Assembly (NCBI RefSeq): GCF_017848645.1
Contig: NZ_JAFEIF010000048.1
Location: 1-64,000, forward strand
From: Limnohabitans sp.
GTDB taxonomy: Bacteria > Pseudomonadota > Gammaproteobacteria > Burkholderiales > Burkholderiaceae_C
Length of the DNA stretch: 64,000 nt
Direction: 5' to 3'
The position numbers and the translations under genes were made by a program. Positions 36,910 to 45,070 of the stretch are shown here, in pieces. Numbering within the stretch: the first letter of the stretch is position 1; every line of letters begins with the position of its first letter. The notes beneath the pieces are model-generated. The model did no database searches. It saw only the letters and a list, made by a program, of their open reading frames with translations, and was not told where the DNA came from.

Positions 36910-37092
36910 TCAATCCTGCCCGGCGCGAGGCGACTGCGGGGTGGCGTCGTTTTTGGCAAGGCGGTCTGGCTGCGCCGCAGGCTCTGGCATGAAACACATC
37001 TTCTCGCCATCCCAGCGCTGGCCGCACCAGCACAGGCCTTCGGCGTTGATGATGCAAGTGCCGGTGCCGCAGCACCGTGGATCGTCTGACAT
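36910..37092 (-). CDS. Cys-rich miniprotein (60 residues), function unknown
   Basis: A short protein MSDDPRCCGTGTCIINAEG followed by CWCGQRWDGEKMC, with six Cys in the first 33 residues and a polar tail. The AGGAG site eight bases before ATG 37092 supports translation. The CCGTGTC and CWCGQ motifs suggest a metal- or Fe-S-binding knuckle. Similar short proteins occur as conserved hypotheticals in Burkholderiales. It lies between xdhB and an MFS gene on the same strand, with a hairpin (37130-37156) before it. Confidence 0.7.
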   Translation of the reverse strand: MSDDPRCCGTGTCIINAEGLCWCGQRWDGEKMCFMPEPAAQPDRLAKNDATPQSPRAGQD

Positions 37093-37129
37093 GGGCCTGC
37101 TCCTGTGGGCTGTTGGAATCAAAGTGACA

Positions 37130-37156
37130 GGATGCCTGAAACCGTTTCAGGCATCC
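37130..37156 (-). terminator. Hairpin after xdhB (probable terminator)
   Basis: GGATGCCTGAAA and TTTCAGGCATCC form a perfect 12-bp stem with a 3-base loop. It begins 12 bases beyond the xdhB stop, on the minus strand. There is no run of T residues after it, so it may work with Rho or protect the mRNA 3' end. Confidence 0.6.
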
Positions 37157-37167
37157 GGCTCAAGCCA

Positions 37168-39528
37168 TCACAGTCCCGCTGTGGCCTTGGCTTTTTCGCA
37201 CGCCATCAGGATGCGCTCGGGCGTCGCCGGAGCGTCCATGTAGACCACCGCCTTGTGGTTGGCACTGGCCGCCACCGCATCGCGCAAGGCAAAGAAGGCC
37301 GACAAGCCCAGCATCAAAGGCGGCTCGCCTGTGGCTTTGCTGTTGAAAGGCGTGGGTTTGATGTTGGCGTTGTCGAACAAGGACACCTTGAAGTGCTCCG
37401 GAATGTCGCCCGCCACCGGGATTTTGTAAGTGCTGGGGCCGTGTGTGAGCAGCTTGCCCTTCTTGTCCCAAATGCACTCTTCCATGGTCAGCCAGCCCAT
37501 GCCTTGCACATAAGCGCCTTCGATCTGGCCTTTGTCCAATGCGGGGTTGATGCTGCGGCCCACGTCGTGCACGATGTCCACGGCCTTGAGCCACCACTCG
37601 CCGGTGCGGGTGTCGATTTCCACTTCGCTCACGGCCGCGCCGTAGCAGTAGTAATAGAAAGCACGGCCATTCAGGGTCGCGAAGTCGTACTTGATTTCGG
37701 GCGTCATGTAGAAACCCGTGACCGACAAGCCCACACGTTCCATGTACGCTTGCTTGGTCACATCGGCCCACTTGACGGACTTGCCGCCGCCGTGCAGCTC
37801 GTTGTTGGAGAAGCTCACCTCTTCGGCGGCGCAGCCCAGCATGCGGGCCGCCACGGGCTTCAAGCGCTCGCGCATTTGCGCTGTGGCGTTCATGATGGCC
37901 GCGCCGTTGATGTCGGCACCGCTTGAAGCGGAGGTGGCCGACGCGTTGGGCACTTTTTGTGAATCGGTCGCAGTGATGCGCACATGATCCACGCTGATGC
38001 CCAGACCATCGGCACACACCTGCGCCATCTTGGTGTTCAGGCCCTGGCCCATTTCGGTGCCGCCATGGTTGCAGCTGACCGAGCCGTCCATGTAAACCAC
38101 CAGCAATGCGCCGCCCTGGTTCAGGTGCGTGGCGGTGAAGCTGATGCCGAACTTGAGTGGCACCAAAGCCAAACCGCGCTTGCGGGTTTTGCTCTTGGCG
38201 TTGAAGGCGTGCACGGCGGCGCGGCGCTCGGCGTAGTTGGATTCTTGCTCCACCTGGTCGATCACCTTGTCGCCCACCCAGTCTTCAATGAGCTGGTTGT
38301 ACTGGGTGGTCATGGTGTCGGGCGTGCCGCTGATGGCCGGGTCTTTGTACAGGTTGAGCTTGCGCACTTGCAGTGGGTCTTTGCCCAAAGTCATGGCGAT
38401 CTCGTCCATCACCGTCTCGATGCCGAACATGCCTTGTGGGCCACCAAAGCCCCGGAAAGCTGTGGCGCTTTGGGTGTTTGTTTTGCAGCGGTGGCTGACC
38501 AGCTTGAGCGCGGGCAGGTGGTAGGTGTTGTCGATGTGCAGGCAAGCACGGTCGTTCACCGGGCCCGAATAGTCTGTGCTGTAACCGCAGCGCGACATGA
38601 GCGTGATGTTGGCCCCCAGAACGCGGCCATTGTCGTCAAAGCCCACTTCGTAGTCGATGCGGAAGTCGTGGCGCTTGCCGGTGATGGTCATGTCGTCGTC
38701 GCGGTTCACACGCAGCTTGACGGGCTTTTGCAGCTTGTGCGCAGCCAGCGCGGCGCTCTGGCTGAAGATGCTGGCGTTGCCTTCTTTGCCGCCAAAGCCG
38801 CCACCCATGCGGCGGCAAATCACCTCCACATCGTTGGTGTGCAGGTTCAGGGCGTGCGCGGCTTCGCGCTGGTTGCCGTCAGGGTGCTGGGTCGACACGT
38901 ACAGCGTCAGCTGACCGTCTTCCTTGGGCACCGCGTAAGTGATCTGGCCTTCCAGATAGAACTGTTCTTGCTGACCGGTGTTGGTGCTGCCCTTGATTTT
39001 GTGGGGCGCGTTGGCAATGGCGGCTGCGGCATCGCCCCGCGTGATGCCTTTGGGCGGCATGATGAAGCTGCCCGCCGCCATCGCTTCTTCGATGGTCAAG
39101 ATGGGCGTGAGTTCTTTCACCAGCACCTTGGCTTTTTTGGCGGCTTCGCGGGCGTAGAGCATTTCACGCGCCACAACCACGGCCACGGCCTGGCCCACAA
39201 ACTCGACCTTGCCTGCGGCCAGGAATGGATCGTCGTGGATGATGGGGCCGCAGTTGTTTTCGCCGGGAATGTCTTTGGCGGTGTAAACCGCGACAACGCC
39301 GTGCTCCTTGAGGATGGCTGCGCGGTCGATGCCATCGCCGATCAACTCGCCATGCGCCACGGGCGACAAGATGAGCGCAGCATACAAAGTGCCCGCGTGC
39401 TCAGGGATGTCGTCGATGTAGGTGGCCGAACCCGTGACGTGCAGGTGCGCGGACTCGTGAACGATGTCGGTGCCTTGCTGAACGCCCGAAGCGGGCAACA
39501 GGTTTTTGATGGGGGTAGGAGCGTTCAT
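37168..39528 (-). CDS. xdhB: Xanthine dehydrogenase, molybdopterin-binding subunit
   Basis: A 786-residue subunit that hydroxylates hypoxanthine and xanthine to urate at the molybdenum centre. The N-terminal a/b hammerhead domain includes HVTGSATYIDDIPE. The molybdopterin domain has GGGFGGKEGNASIFSQSAAL, ATAFRGFGGPQGMFGIE (the substrate Arg region), GGTEMGQGLNTKMAQVCAD and GEPPLMLGLSAFFALRDAV, the last carrying the catalytic Glu. ATG 39528 follows the xdhA TGA directly (TGA-ATG), so translation is coupled. The length matches bacterial XdhB. Confidence 0.95.
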   Translation of the reverse strand: MNAPTPIKNLLPASGVQQGTDIVHESAHLHVTGSATYIDDIPEHAGTLYAALILSPVAHGELIGDGIDRAAILKEHGVVAVYTAKDIPGENNCGPIIHDDPFLAAGKVEFVGQAVAVVVAREMLYAREAAKKAKVLVKELTPILTIEEAMAAGSFIMPPKGITRGDAAAAIANAPHKIKGSTNTGQQEQFYLEGQITYAVPKEDGQLTLYVSTQHPDGNQREAAHALNLHTNDVEVICRRMGGGFGGKEGNASIFSQSAALAAHKLQKPVKLRVNRDDDMTITGKRHDFRIDYEVGFDDNGRVLGANITLMSRCGYSTDYSGPVNDRACLHIDNTYHLPALKLVSHRCKTNTQSATAFRGFGGPQGMFGIETVMDEIAMTLGKDPLQVRKLNLYKDPAISGTPDTMTTQYNQLIEDWVGDKVIDQVEQESNYAERRAAVHAFNAKSKTRKRGLALVPLKFGISFTATHLNQGGALLVVYMDGSVSCNHGGTEMGQGLNTKMAQVCADGLGISVDHVRITATDSQKVPNASATSASSGADINGAAIMNATAQMRERLKPVAARMLGCAAEEVSFSNNELHGGGKSVKWADVTKQAYMERVGLSVTGFYMTPEIKYDFATLNGRAFYYYCYGAAVSEVEIDTRTGEWWLKAVDIVHDVGRSINPALDKGQIEGAYVQGMGWLTMEECIWDKKGKLLTHGPSTYKIPVAGDIPEHFKVSLFDNANIKPTPFNSKATGEPPLMLGLSAFFALRDAVAASANHKAVVYMDAPATPERILMACEKAKATAGL

Positions 39529-41001
39529 TCAAGCCACCTCTTTCTGTTCTTCAATGAATTCGAGCACCAGGTTGCGGGCGACCAAGGCGCGGTAGGCCCA
39601 AGTGGCACGCAGACCGTCGCGGGCGGTGAAGCTGGCGGTGATCGCGGCGTCCAGGTCGGCCGATTTCACGTCGGCAGGCGCACGGCCTTCCAGCACGGCT
39701 TCGAGCTTGGGCGCACGGCAAGGCGATGGGGCCAGGCCGTTGTAGGCCAGTTTCACACTGCTCAATTTGCCGTCTTTCAGCGTGTAGCTGATAGCCGCGC
39801 AAGTGGCCGAAATGTCTTGCTCAAAACGCTTGCTCACCTTGTGGGCGCGGAACACCTGTCCGGCCACGGGCTTGGGCAATTCCACAGCTTCGATGAACTC
39901 ACCGGGCTCCATCACGTTTTTCTTCATGCCGGTGTAGAAGTTGTCCAGCAGCACCTTGCGGGTCTTGTCGCCCCGGCGCAGCACCAAGCTGGCACCCAAC
40001 GCCATCAGGCAAGGCATGGTGTCGCCAATCGGCGAGCCGTTGGCGATGTTGCCCGCCAACGTGGCAGTCGACCGGATGGGGGGCGAGCCAAAGCGGCGCA
40101 GCACTTCGGTGAAGTCGGGGTAGGCCTGGGCCACCAGGGCCTCGACCTGCGTGAGCGACACAGCCGCACCAATGCGCCAGGCGCTGGCGGTCTCGGTCAC
40201 TTGGCGCAGCTCTTTGACGTTGCCCAAATACATGATGTGGTCGGGACGGCTGAACTGCTTGTTGACCTGCAGACCGATTTCGGTGCTGCCTGCCAACAGC
40301 GTGGTGGTGGGGTTCTTGACCAGATAGTCAGCCACCTCGGCAAGGGTGGCGGGCGATACAAATTCATTGCCTTTGCGGGTACGCACGACCGGCTGCACGA
40401 TGATGTCGCCGTCCAGGCTCAGCGTGGGCACGCTGGCACGTTTGATTTCTTTGAGCAGCGGCACATCGGCGCTGTCGTCGAGTTTGAGCGCCTCGGGCTT
40501 GGCGCAGGCCTTGGTGGCCGAATCGATGATCGGCTTGTAGCCGGTGCAGCGGCAAAGGTTGCCGCTGAGCGAATCGGTGATCTGCTGGCGATTGGGCATG
40601 GGCAAGACCTGAACCAGGTTCACCAGGCTCATCACGATGCCGGGGGTGCAGAAACCGCACTGCGAGCCGTGGCACTTGATCATTTCTTCCTGCACCGGGT
40701 GCAGCGTGCCATCGGCTTTTTTCAGGCTCTCGACCGTCTTGACCGATTTGCCGTCCAGCGAAGGCAGCAACTGGATGCAGGCGTTGGTGGCCACATAGTC
40801 CACGCCCGTGCCAGCGGCGTTGAGTTCACCCACCATCACCACACAAGCGCCGCAATCGCCTTCGGCGCAGCCCTCTTTGGTGCCGGTGCGGTGCATTTGC
40901 TCACGCAAATAGTCCAGAACAGTGGTGGTGCGGCGCTCGCCTTGGGCTTCGACGATGCGGCCGTCGAGCACAAAGCGCACGGTGTTGGTGACTTGGGTCA
41001 T
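39529..41001 (-). CDS. xdhA: Xanthine dehydrogenase, Fe-S and FAD subunit
   Basis: A 490-residue subunit carrying both [2Fe-2S] clusters and the FAD. The plant-type cluster uses Cys45, Cys50, Cys53 and Cys75 (KEGCAEGDCGACVV). The second uses Cys115, Cys118, Cys150 and Cys152 (QCGFCTPG and CRCTGYKPI). The FAD domain starts near residue 190 (ATLLAGSTEIGLQVNK and SPIGDTMPCLMALGA). It passes electrons from the molybdenum site to NAD+. It is downstream of uraH on the minus strand, across the palindromic repeat at 41083-41129. Confidence 0.95.
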   Translation of the reverse strand: MTQVTNTVRFVLDGRIVEAQGERRTTTVLDYLREQMHRTGTKEGCAEGDCGACVVMVGELNAAGTGVDYVATNACIQLLPSLDGKSVKTVESLKKADGTLHPVQEEMIKCHGSQCGFCTPGIVMSLVNLVQVLPMPNRQQITDSLSGNLCRCTGYKPIIDSATKACAKPEALKLDDSADVPLLKEIKRASVPTLSLDGDIIVQPVVRTRKGNEFVSPATLAEVADYLVKNPTTTLLAGSTEIGLQVNKQFSRPDHIMYLGNVKELRQVTETASAWRIGAAVSLTQVEALVAQAYPDFTEVLRRFGSPPIRSTATLAGNIANGSPIGDTMPCLMALGASLVLRRGDKTRKVLLDNFYTGMKKNVMEPGEFIEAVELPKPVAGQVFRAHKVSKRFEQDISATCAAISYTLKDGKLSSVKLAYNGLAPSPCRAPKLEAVLEGRAPADVKSADLDAAITASFTARDGLRATWAYRALVARNLVLEFIEEQKEVA

Positions 41002-41082
41002 GGTGCGAAGGGTGGGTAAATAAACGGTAAGACCCCGATTTTAAGGAGTCAGGGCCTTCGCTGGGCGGCTTTTCGACGGATT

Positions 41083-41129
41083 AATGGGGATCTGACCCCA
41101 ATTAAATTAATTGGGGTCAGATCCCCATT
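41083..41129. repeat. Perfect 23-bp inverted repeat (REP-like), between uraH and xdhA
   Basis: AATGGGGATCTGACCCCAATTAA at 41083-41105 and its exact reverse complement at 41107-41129 are separated by one base. The core GGGGTCAGATCC is shared with the element at 73-97. It fills most of the uraH-xdhA gap, ending four bases before the uraH stop codon. In RNA it forms a very stable hairpin that could end or attenuate the uraH-xdhAB transcript. Elements of this sequence type are known as dispersed REP-like repeats in proteobacteria. Confidence 0.85.
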
Positions 41130-41132
41130 GTT

Positions 41133-41486
41133 TTATGAGCCTCGATAAGTCGAATAACTCCAAGGGCTGGCCAGCAGCGGCACATGGTAGTGCTGGTCTT
41201 CATGCGCCACGCCAAAGTCAAGGCTGACTTTGTTCAGGAAGTTGGGCTCGGGCAGTTCCACGCCCTTGGCTTTGAAGTAGTCGCTCACATTAAAGACCAA
41301 GCGGTAGGTGCCTTTGCGCAAGCTGGCGTGGTCGTAGAGCATACCGTCGGGATTGCGGCCGTCATGATTCAGGGTAAAGCTCTTGACCAAAGTGGCCTGA
41401 TCGCCTTGTGTGGTGTAAAGGGCCACCTGCATGCCTGCGGCGGGGCAGCCGTGCATGGTGTCCAGAACGTGTGTGCTCAATCCCAT
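41133..41486 (-). CDS. uraH: 5-hydroxyisourate hydrolase (transthyretin-like)
   Basis: Hydrolyses 5-hydroxyisourate, the PuuD product, to OHCU. At 117 residues it has the normal length and the family landmarks: STHVLDTMHGCPAAGM at the N-terminus with the catalytic His, YRLVFNVSDYF in the middle, and the C-terminal tetrapeptide YRGS. It is divergent from gntR over 170 bases containing the TGTATACA operator, and lies upstream of xdhAB on the same strand. Confidence 0.95.
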   Translation of the reverse strand: MGLSTHVLDTMHGCPAAGMQVALYTTQGDQATLVKSFTLNHDGRNPDGMLYDHASLRKGTYRLVFNVSDYFKAKGVELPEPNFLNKVSLDFGVAHEDQHYHVPLLASPWSYSTYRGS

Positions 41487-41564
41487 GGTGTGCTCGCTTG
41501 TCTTGAATGAGAGTCAAAAAAGGGTGGTTTGAGCAAGGCTTTCCAAAGCCCGTCAAACCGGTCG

Positions 41565-41579
41565 ACCGAAGTGTATACA
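41565..41579. promoter_or_regulatory. TGTATACA operator in the uraH/gntR divergent region
   Basis: ACCGAAGTGTATACA, with palindrome TGTATACA at 41572-41579, is identical over 15 bases to the puuD site. It lies 78 bases before the gntR start and 86 bases before the uraH start. One bound regulator could therefore control both directions, including autoregulation. Confidence 0.72.
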
Positions 41580-41656
41580 ATTTTGCTTTTGGTGGCTATG
41601 ATTTGCGCCACCGACACAAAAACACCCGGGCGAACAGCCCCAAGGGACCGCGAGAC

Positions 41657-42322
41657 ATGGAAACTTCCACCACGCACCACATCGTCGAATCGCTGACCCG
41701 CGCCATCGTGGAGCATCGGCTGTTGCCCGGCTCCAAACTGGCCGAGCAAAAGCTGGCCGACCACTTTGGCGTGTCGCGCACACTGGTGCGTCAGGCGCTG
41801 TTTCAGTTGTCGCAAAACCGCTTGATCCGTCTGGAGCCGGCACGCGGCGCATTTGTGGCCGCCCCCTCGGTCGAAGAAGCGCAACAGGTCTTTGCCGTGC
41901 GCCGCATGCTCGAAGCCGAGATGACCCGTGCATTTGTACAGCAGGTCACGCCTGAACAAATCGTGGCCCTCAGAGACCACATCAAACAAGAACGCGAAGC
42001 CGTGACGCAAGGCGACATCACAGGACGCACCGAGTTGCTGGGCGACTTCCATGTGCGCATGGCAGAGCTCATGAACAACGATGTGCTGGCCCAGGTGCTG
42101 GGCGAGTTGATCTCGCGCTGCGCCCTGATCACGCTGATGTACCAGTCGCGCAACGAGGCCGAGCACTCCACCGACGAGCATGTGGCCTTGGTGGCCGCTC
42201 TGGAGGCGAAGGACTCGGACCTGGCCGTGCGCCTGATGCACGAACACCTGTTGCACGTCGAAGCTAGCCTGACCTTTGACCGCAAAGTCCCCACCCACGA
42301 CATTTCCCTGGCCTTGGCCTGA
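41657..42322 (+). CDS. GntR-family (FCD/FadR subfamily) regulator, probable purine-catabolism repressor
   Basis: A 221-residue regulator. The N-terminal winged helix (about residues 12-75) includes EQKLADHFGVSRTLVRQAL. The C-terminal FCD helical domain has likely metal-binding residues in LGDFHVRM, TDEHVALV and HEHLLHVE. It is first in the plus-strand operon with puuE, uraD-allC, M20 and phyH, and divergent from uraH-xdhAB. The shared TGTATACA dyad before four units in the window is its likely operator. An intermediate of urate breakdown (urate, allantoin or similar) is the plausible effector. Confidence 0.9.
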   Translation: METSTTHHIVESLTRAIVEHRLLPGSKLAEQKLADHFGVSRTLVRQALFQLSQNRLIRLEPARGAFVAAPSVEEAQQVFAVRRMLEAEMTRAFVQQVTPEQIVALRDHIKQEREAVTQGDITGRTELLGDFHVRMAELMNNDVLAQVLGELISRCALITLMYQSRNEAEHSTDEHVALVAALEAKDSDLAVRLMHEHLLHVEASLTFDRKVPTHDISLALA

Positions 42323-42341
42323 ACACCACCGAGCAAGACCC

Positions 42342-43292
42342 ATGAGCATTTACGACAGCACCCTCCCCTACCCCCGTGACTTGAAGGGTTACGGCCGACA
42401 TGTGCCACACGCGCAGTGGCCCGGCGGCGCCCGGGTGGCGGTGCAGTTTGTCTTGAACTACGAAGAAGGCGGCGAAAACTCGGTGCTGCACGGCGATGCG
42501 GGCTCCGAGCAGTTCTTGTCTGAAATGTTCAACCCTGCGTCCTTCCCCGAGCGGCACATCAGCATGGAAGGCATTTACGAATACGGCTCCCGGGCTGGCG
42601 TGTGGCGCTTGTTGTGCGAGTTTGAAAAACGCGGCCTGCCGCTCACGGTGTTTGGCGTGGCCACTGCGCTGCAAAAGCACGACGATGTGACCGCCGCGTT
42701 CAAAGAATTGGGCTACGACATCGCCTGCCATGGCCTCAAGTGGATCCATTACCAAAATGTCGACGAAGCCACCGAGCGTGCCCACATGGCCGAGGCGATG
42801 GACATTTTGCAAAAGCTGACCGGTGAGCGGCCCTTGGGCTGGTACACAGGGCGCGACAGCCCCAACACGCGCCGTCTTGTGGCCGACTTTGGCGGCTTTG
42901 AATACGACAGCGACTACTACGGCGACGACCTGCCCTTCTGGATGAAAGTGCGCAAGTCAGACGGCACCGATGCGCCCCAACTCATCGTGCCCTACACGCT
43001 GGACTGCAACGACATGCGCTTTGCGCTGCCCCAAGGCTATTCGCACGCCGACCCGTTCTTTCAGTACATGAAGGACACCTTTGACGCGCTCTATACCGAA
43101 GGTGACCCGAGTGGTGACAACGCCCCCAAGATGATGAGCATCGGCATGCACTGCCGCCTGCTGGGACGCCCGGGCCGCATCACCGCGCTGCAGCGCTTTT
43201 TGGACCACATCCAGTCACACGACAAGGTCTGGGTGGCGCGGCGCATCGAGATTGCGCGGCATTGGAAGACCGTACACCCCTACAAGGATTGA
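42342..43292 (+). CDS. puuE: Allantoinase PuuE (polysaccharide-deacetylase family)
   Basis: A 316-residue metal-independent-type allantoinase that opens allantoin to allantoate; unrelated to the amidohydrolase AllB. Features of the PuuE group are the N-terminal YPRDLKGYGRHVPHAQWPGG, NYEEGGENSVLHGD, HISMEGIYEYGSRAGVWRLL, and the NodB-like core with ACHGLKWIHYQ and GWYTGRDSPNTRRL. ATG 42342 is 19 bases after the gntR stop, and the next gene begins two bases after the puuE stop. Confidence 0.94.
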   Translation: MSIYDSTLPYPRDLKGYGRHVPHAQWPGGARVAVQFVLNYEEGGENSVLHGDAGSEQFLSEMFNPASFPERHISMEGIYEYGSRAGVWRLLCEFEKRGLPLTVFGVATALQKHDDVTAAFKELGYDIACHGLKWIHYQNVDEATERAHMAEAMDILQKLTGERPLGWYTGRDSPNTRRLVADFGGFEYDSDYYGDDLPFWMKVRKSDGTDAPQLIVPYTLDCNDMRFALPQGYSHADPFFQYMKDTFDALYTEGDPSGDNAPKMMSIGMHCRLLGRPGRITALQRFLDHIQSHDKVWVARRIEIARHWKTVHPYKD

Positions 43293-43294
43293 AC

Positions 43295-45070
43295 ATGGCC
43301 CTGACCCTCGACCAACTTAACCACGCATCCGCAGCAGAGGCGGCGCAGATGCTCGACGGCCTGTACGAGCACTCTCCCTGGATCGCCGAGCAAGCGCTAG
43401 CGCAACGCCCTTTCACCTCGCTGGCCCACCTCAAGCATGCCATGTGCGAAGTGCTGGCCCACGCTGGGCGCGACGCGCAGCTGGGCCTGATCCGCGCCCA
43501 CCCCGAATTGGCAGGCAAGGCCATGGTGAGCAAGTCGCTCACGGCCGAGTCCACCAACGAACAAACCAAGGCGGGCCTGACCGACTGCACGCCCGAAGAG
43601 TTCGCCAAGATCCAAAAGCTCAACGCCGACTACAACGCCAAGTTCGGCTGGCCCTTCATCCTGGCGGTGCGCGGCCCGCGTGGCGTGGGTTTGAACAAAA
43701 AAAAGATCATCGACGCCTTTGAGCGCCGCCTGTTCGGCCACCCCGACATGGAGTTGGCCGAGTGCCTGCGCCACATCCACCGGATCGTCGAGATCCGCCT
43801 GAACGACAAATTTGGCGCAGAGCCCACGCTGGGCCACCAGGTCTGGGACTGGCAAGAACAACTCGCGCAACATTCCGACCCTGGTTTTGCCGAACTGGGT
43901 CAACTCACCGTCACTTATTTGACCGACGCGCATCGCGCTTGCGCCCAACGCATCACACAAAACATGCGCGACTGCGGTTTTGACGAGGTCTACACCGACG
44001 CGGTGGGCAACGTGGTGGGCCGCTACCACCCCGCCACTGCGGGTGCCAAATACCTGATGACGGGCAGCCACTACGACACCGTGCGCAACGGCGGCAAGTA
44101 CGACGGCCGCTTGGGCATTTTTGTGCCCATGGCCTGCGTGCAGCAGCTGCACCAGCAGGGCAAGCGCCTACCCTTCGGCATCGAGGTCGTGGCCTTTGCC
44201 GAAGAAGAAGGCCAGCGTTACAAAGCCACCTTCTTGGGCTCGGGCGCGCTCATTGGCCAGTTCAACCCCGCCTGGCTGGACCAGCAAGACGCCGACGGCA
44301 TCACCATGCGCGCAGCCATGCAGAACGCGGGTTTGAACATCGACGACATCCCCAAAATCCAGCGCGATCCGGCGCAGTATTTGGGCTTTATCGAAGTCCA
44401 CATCGAGCAAGGCCCGGTACTCAACGAAGTGAACATCCCGCTGGGCGTGGTCACCTCCATCAACGGCAGCGTGCGCTACCTGTGCGAAGTCATGGGCACG
44501 GCCAGCCACGCGGGCACCACCCCCATGGACCGCCGCCGCGACGCGGCCTGCGCCGTGGCCGAACTGGCGCTGTACATGGAGCAACGCGCCGGCCAAGACG
44601 GCGACAGCGTGGCGACGATTGGCCAGCTGCAAGTGCCCAACGGCTCCATCAACGTGGTGCCCGGGCGCTGCCTGTTCAGCCTGGACATGCGTGCGCCCAC
44701 CGATGCACAGCGTGACGCGCTGGTGGCGGATGTGATGGCGCAACTCGACCAAATTGCCGAGCGCCGTGGCGTGCGCGTCAAAGCCGAGCTGACCATGAGC
44801 GCCAACGCCGCACCCAGCGCCCCCGAATGGCAAGCCCTTTGGGAACGCGCCGTGAGCGCTTTAGGTGTGCCGCTGTTCAAACTACCCAGCGGCGCAGGCC
44901 ACGACGCGATGAAGCTGCACGAAGTCATGCCACAAGCCATGCTCTTTGTGCGCGGCGAAAACGGGGGCATCAGCCACAACCCACGCGAATCGACCACCAG
45001 CGACGACATGCAACTGTGTGTCGACGCATTCACCCATGTTTTGAACCAACTCTCTCAGGAATTGTCATGA
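43295..45070 (+). CDS. Bifunctional OHCU decarboxylase (UraD) - allantoate amidohydrolase (AllC) fusion
   Basis: A 591-residue fusion of two purine enzymes. Residues 1-170 are UraD: RAHPELAG holds the catalytic His69 and Glu72, and the ESTNEQTKAGL and KFGWPFILAVRG motifs follow. Residues 175-591 are an M20 Zn-dependent allantoate amidohydrolase: GSHYDTV (His259, Asp261), KYDGRLG (Asp270), AEEEGQRY (Glu304-305) and EVHIEQGP (His369). The domains act before and after PuuE, so the fusion pairs non-consecutive steps around that enzyme. It starts two bases after puuE and overlaps the next gene by four bases. Confidence 0.93.
   Translation: MALTLDQLNHASAAEAAQMLDGLYEHSPWIAEQALAQRPFTSLAHLKHAMCEVLAHAGRDAQLGLIRAHPELAGKAMVSKSLTAESTNEQTKAGLTDCTPEEFAKIQKLNADYNAKFGWPFILAVRGPRGVGLNKKKIIDAFERRLFGHPDMELAECLRHIHRIVEIRLNDKFGAEPTLGHQVWDWQEQLAQHSDPGFAELGQLTVTYLTDAHRACAQRITQNMRDCGFDEVYTDAVGNVVGRYHPATAGAKYLMTGSHYDTVRNGGKYDGRLGIFVPMACVQQLHQQGKRLPFGIEVVAFAEEEGQRYKATFLGSGALIGQFNPAWLDQQDADGITMRAAMQNAGLNIDDIPKIQRDPAQYLGFIEVHIEQGPVLNEVNIPLGVVTSINGSVRYLCEVMGTASHAGTTPMDRRRDAACAVAELALYMEQRAGQDGDSVATIGQLQVPNGSINVVPGRCLFSLDMRAPTDAQRDALVADVMAQLDQIAERRGVRVKAELTMSANAAPSAPEWQALWERAVSALGVPLFKLPSGAGHDAMKLHEVMPQAMLFVRGENGGISHNPRESTTSDDMQLCVDAFTHVLNQLSQELS

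Noticed and set aside
37984..41019. Open frame of about 1,011 codons on the plus strand across xdhAB
   Set aside because: It is an antisense shadow of two clear enzyme genes with intact cofactor motifs; its composition (rich in His, Gln, Arg, Val) is typical of high-GC reverse-strand frames.
44827..45066. Upstream extension of the M20 gene inside uraD-allC
   Set aside because: Lies wholly in the coding region of the fusion gene in another frame; ATG 45067 matches the family N-terminus.
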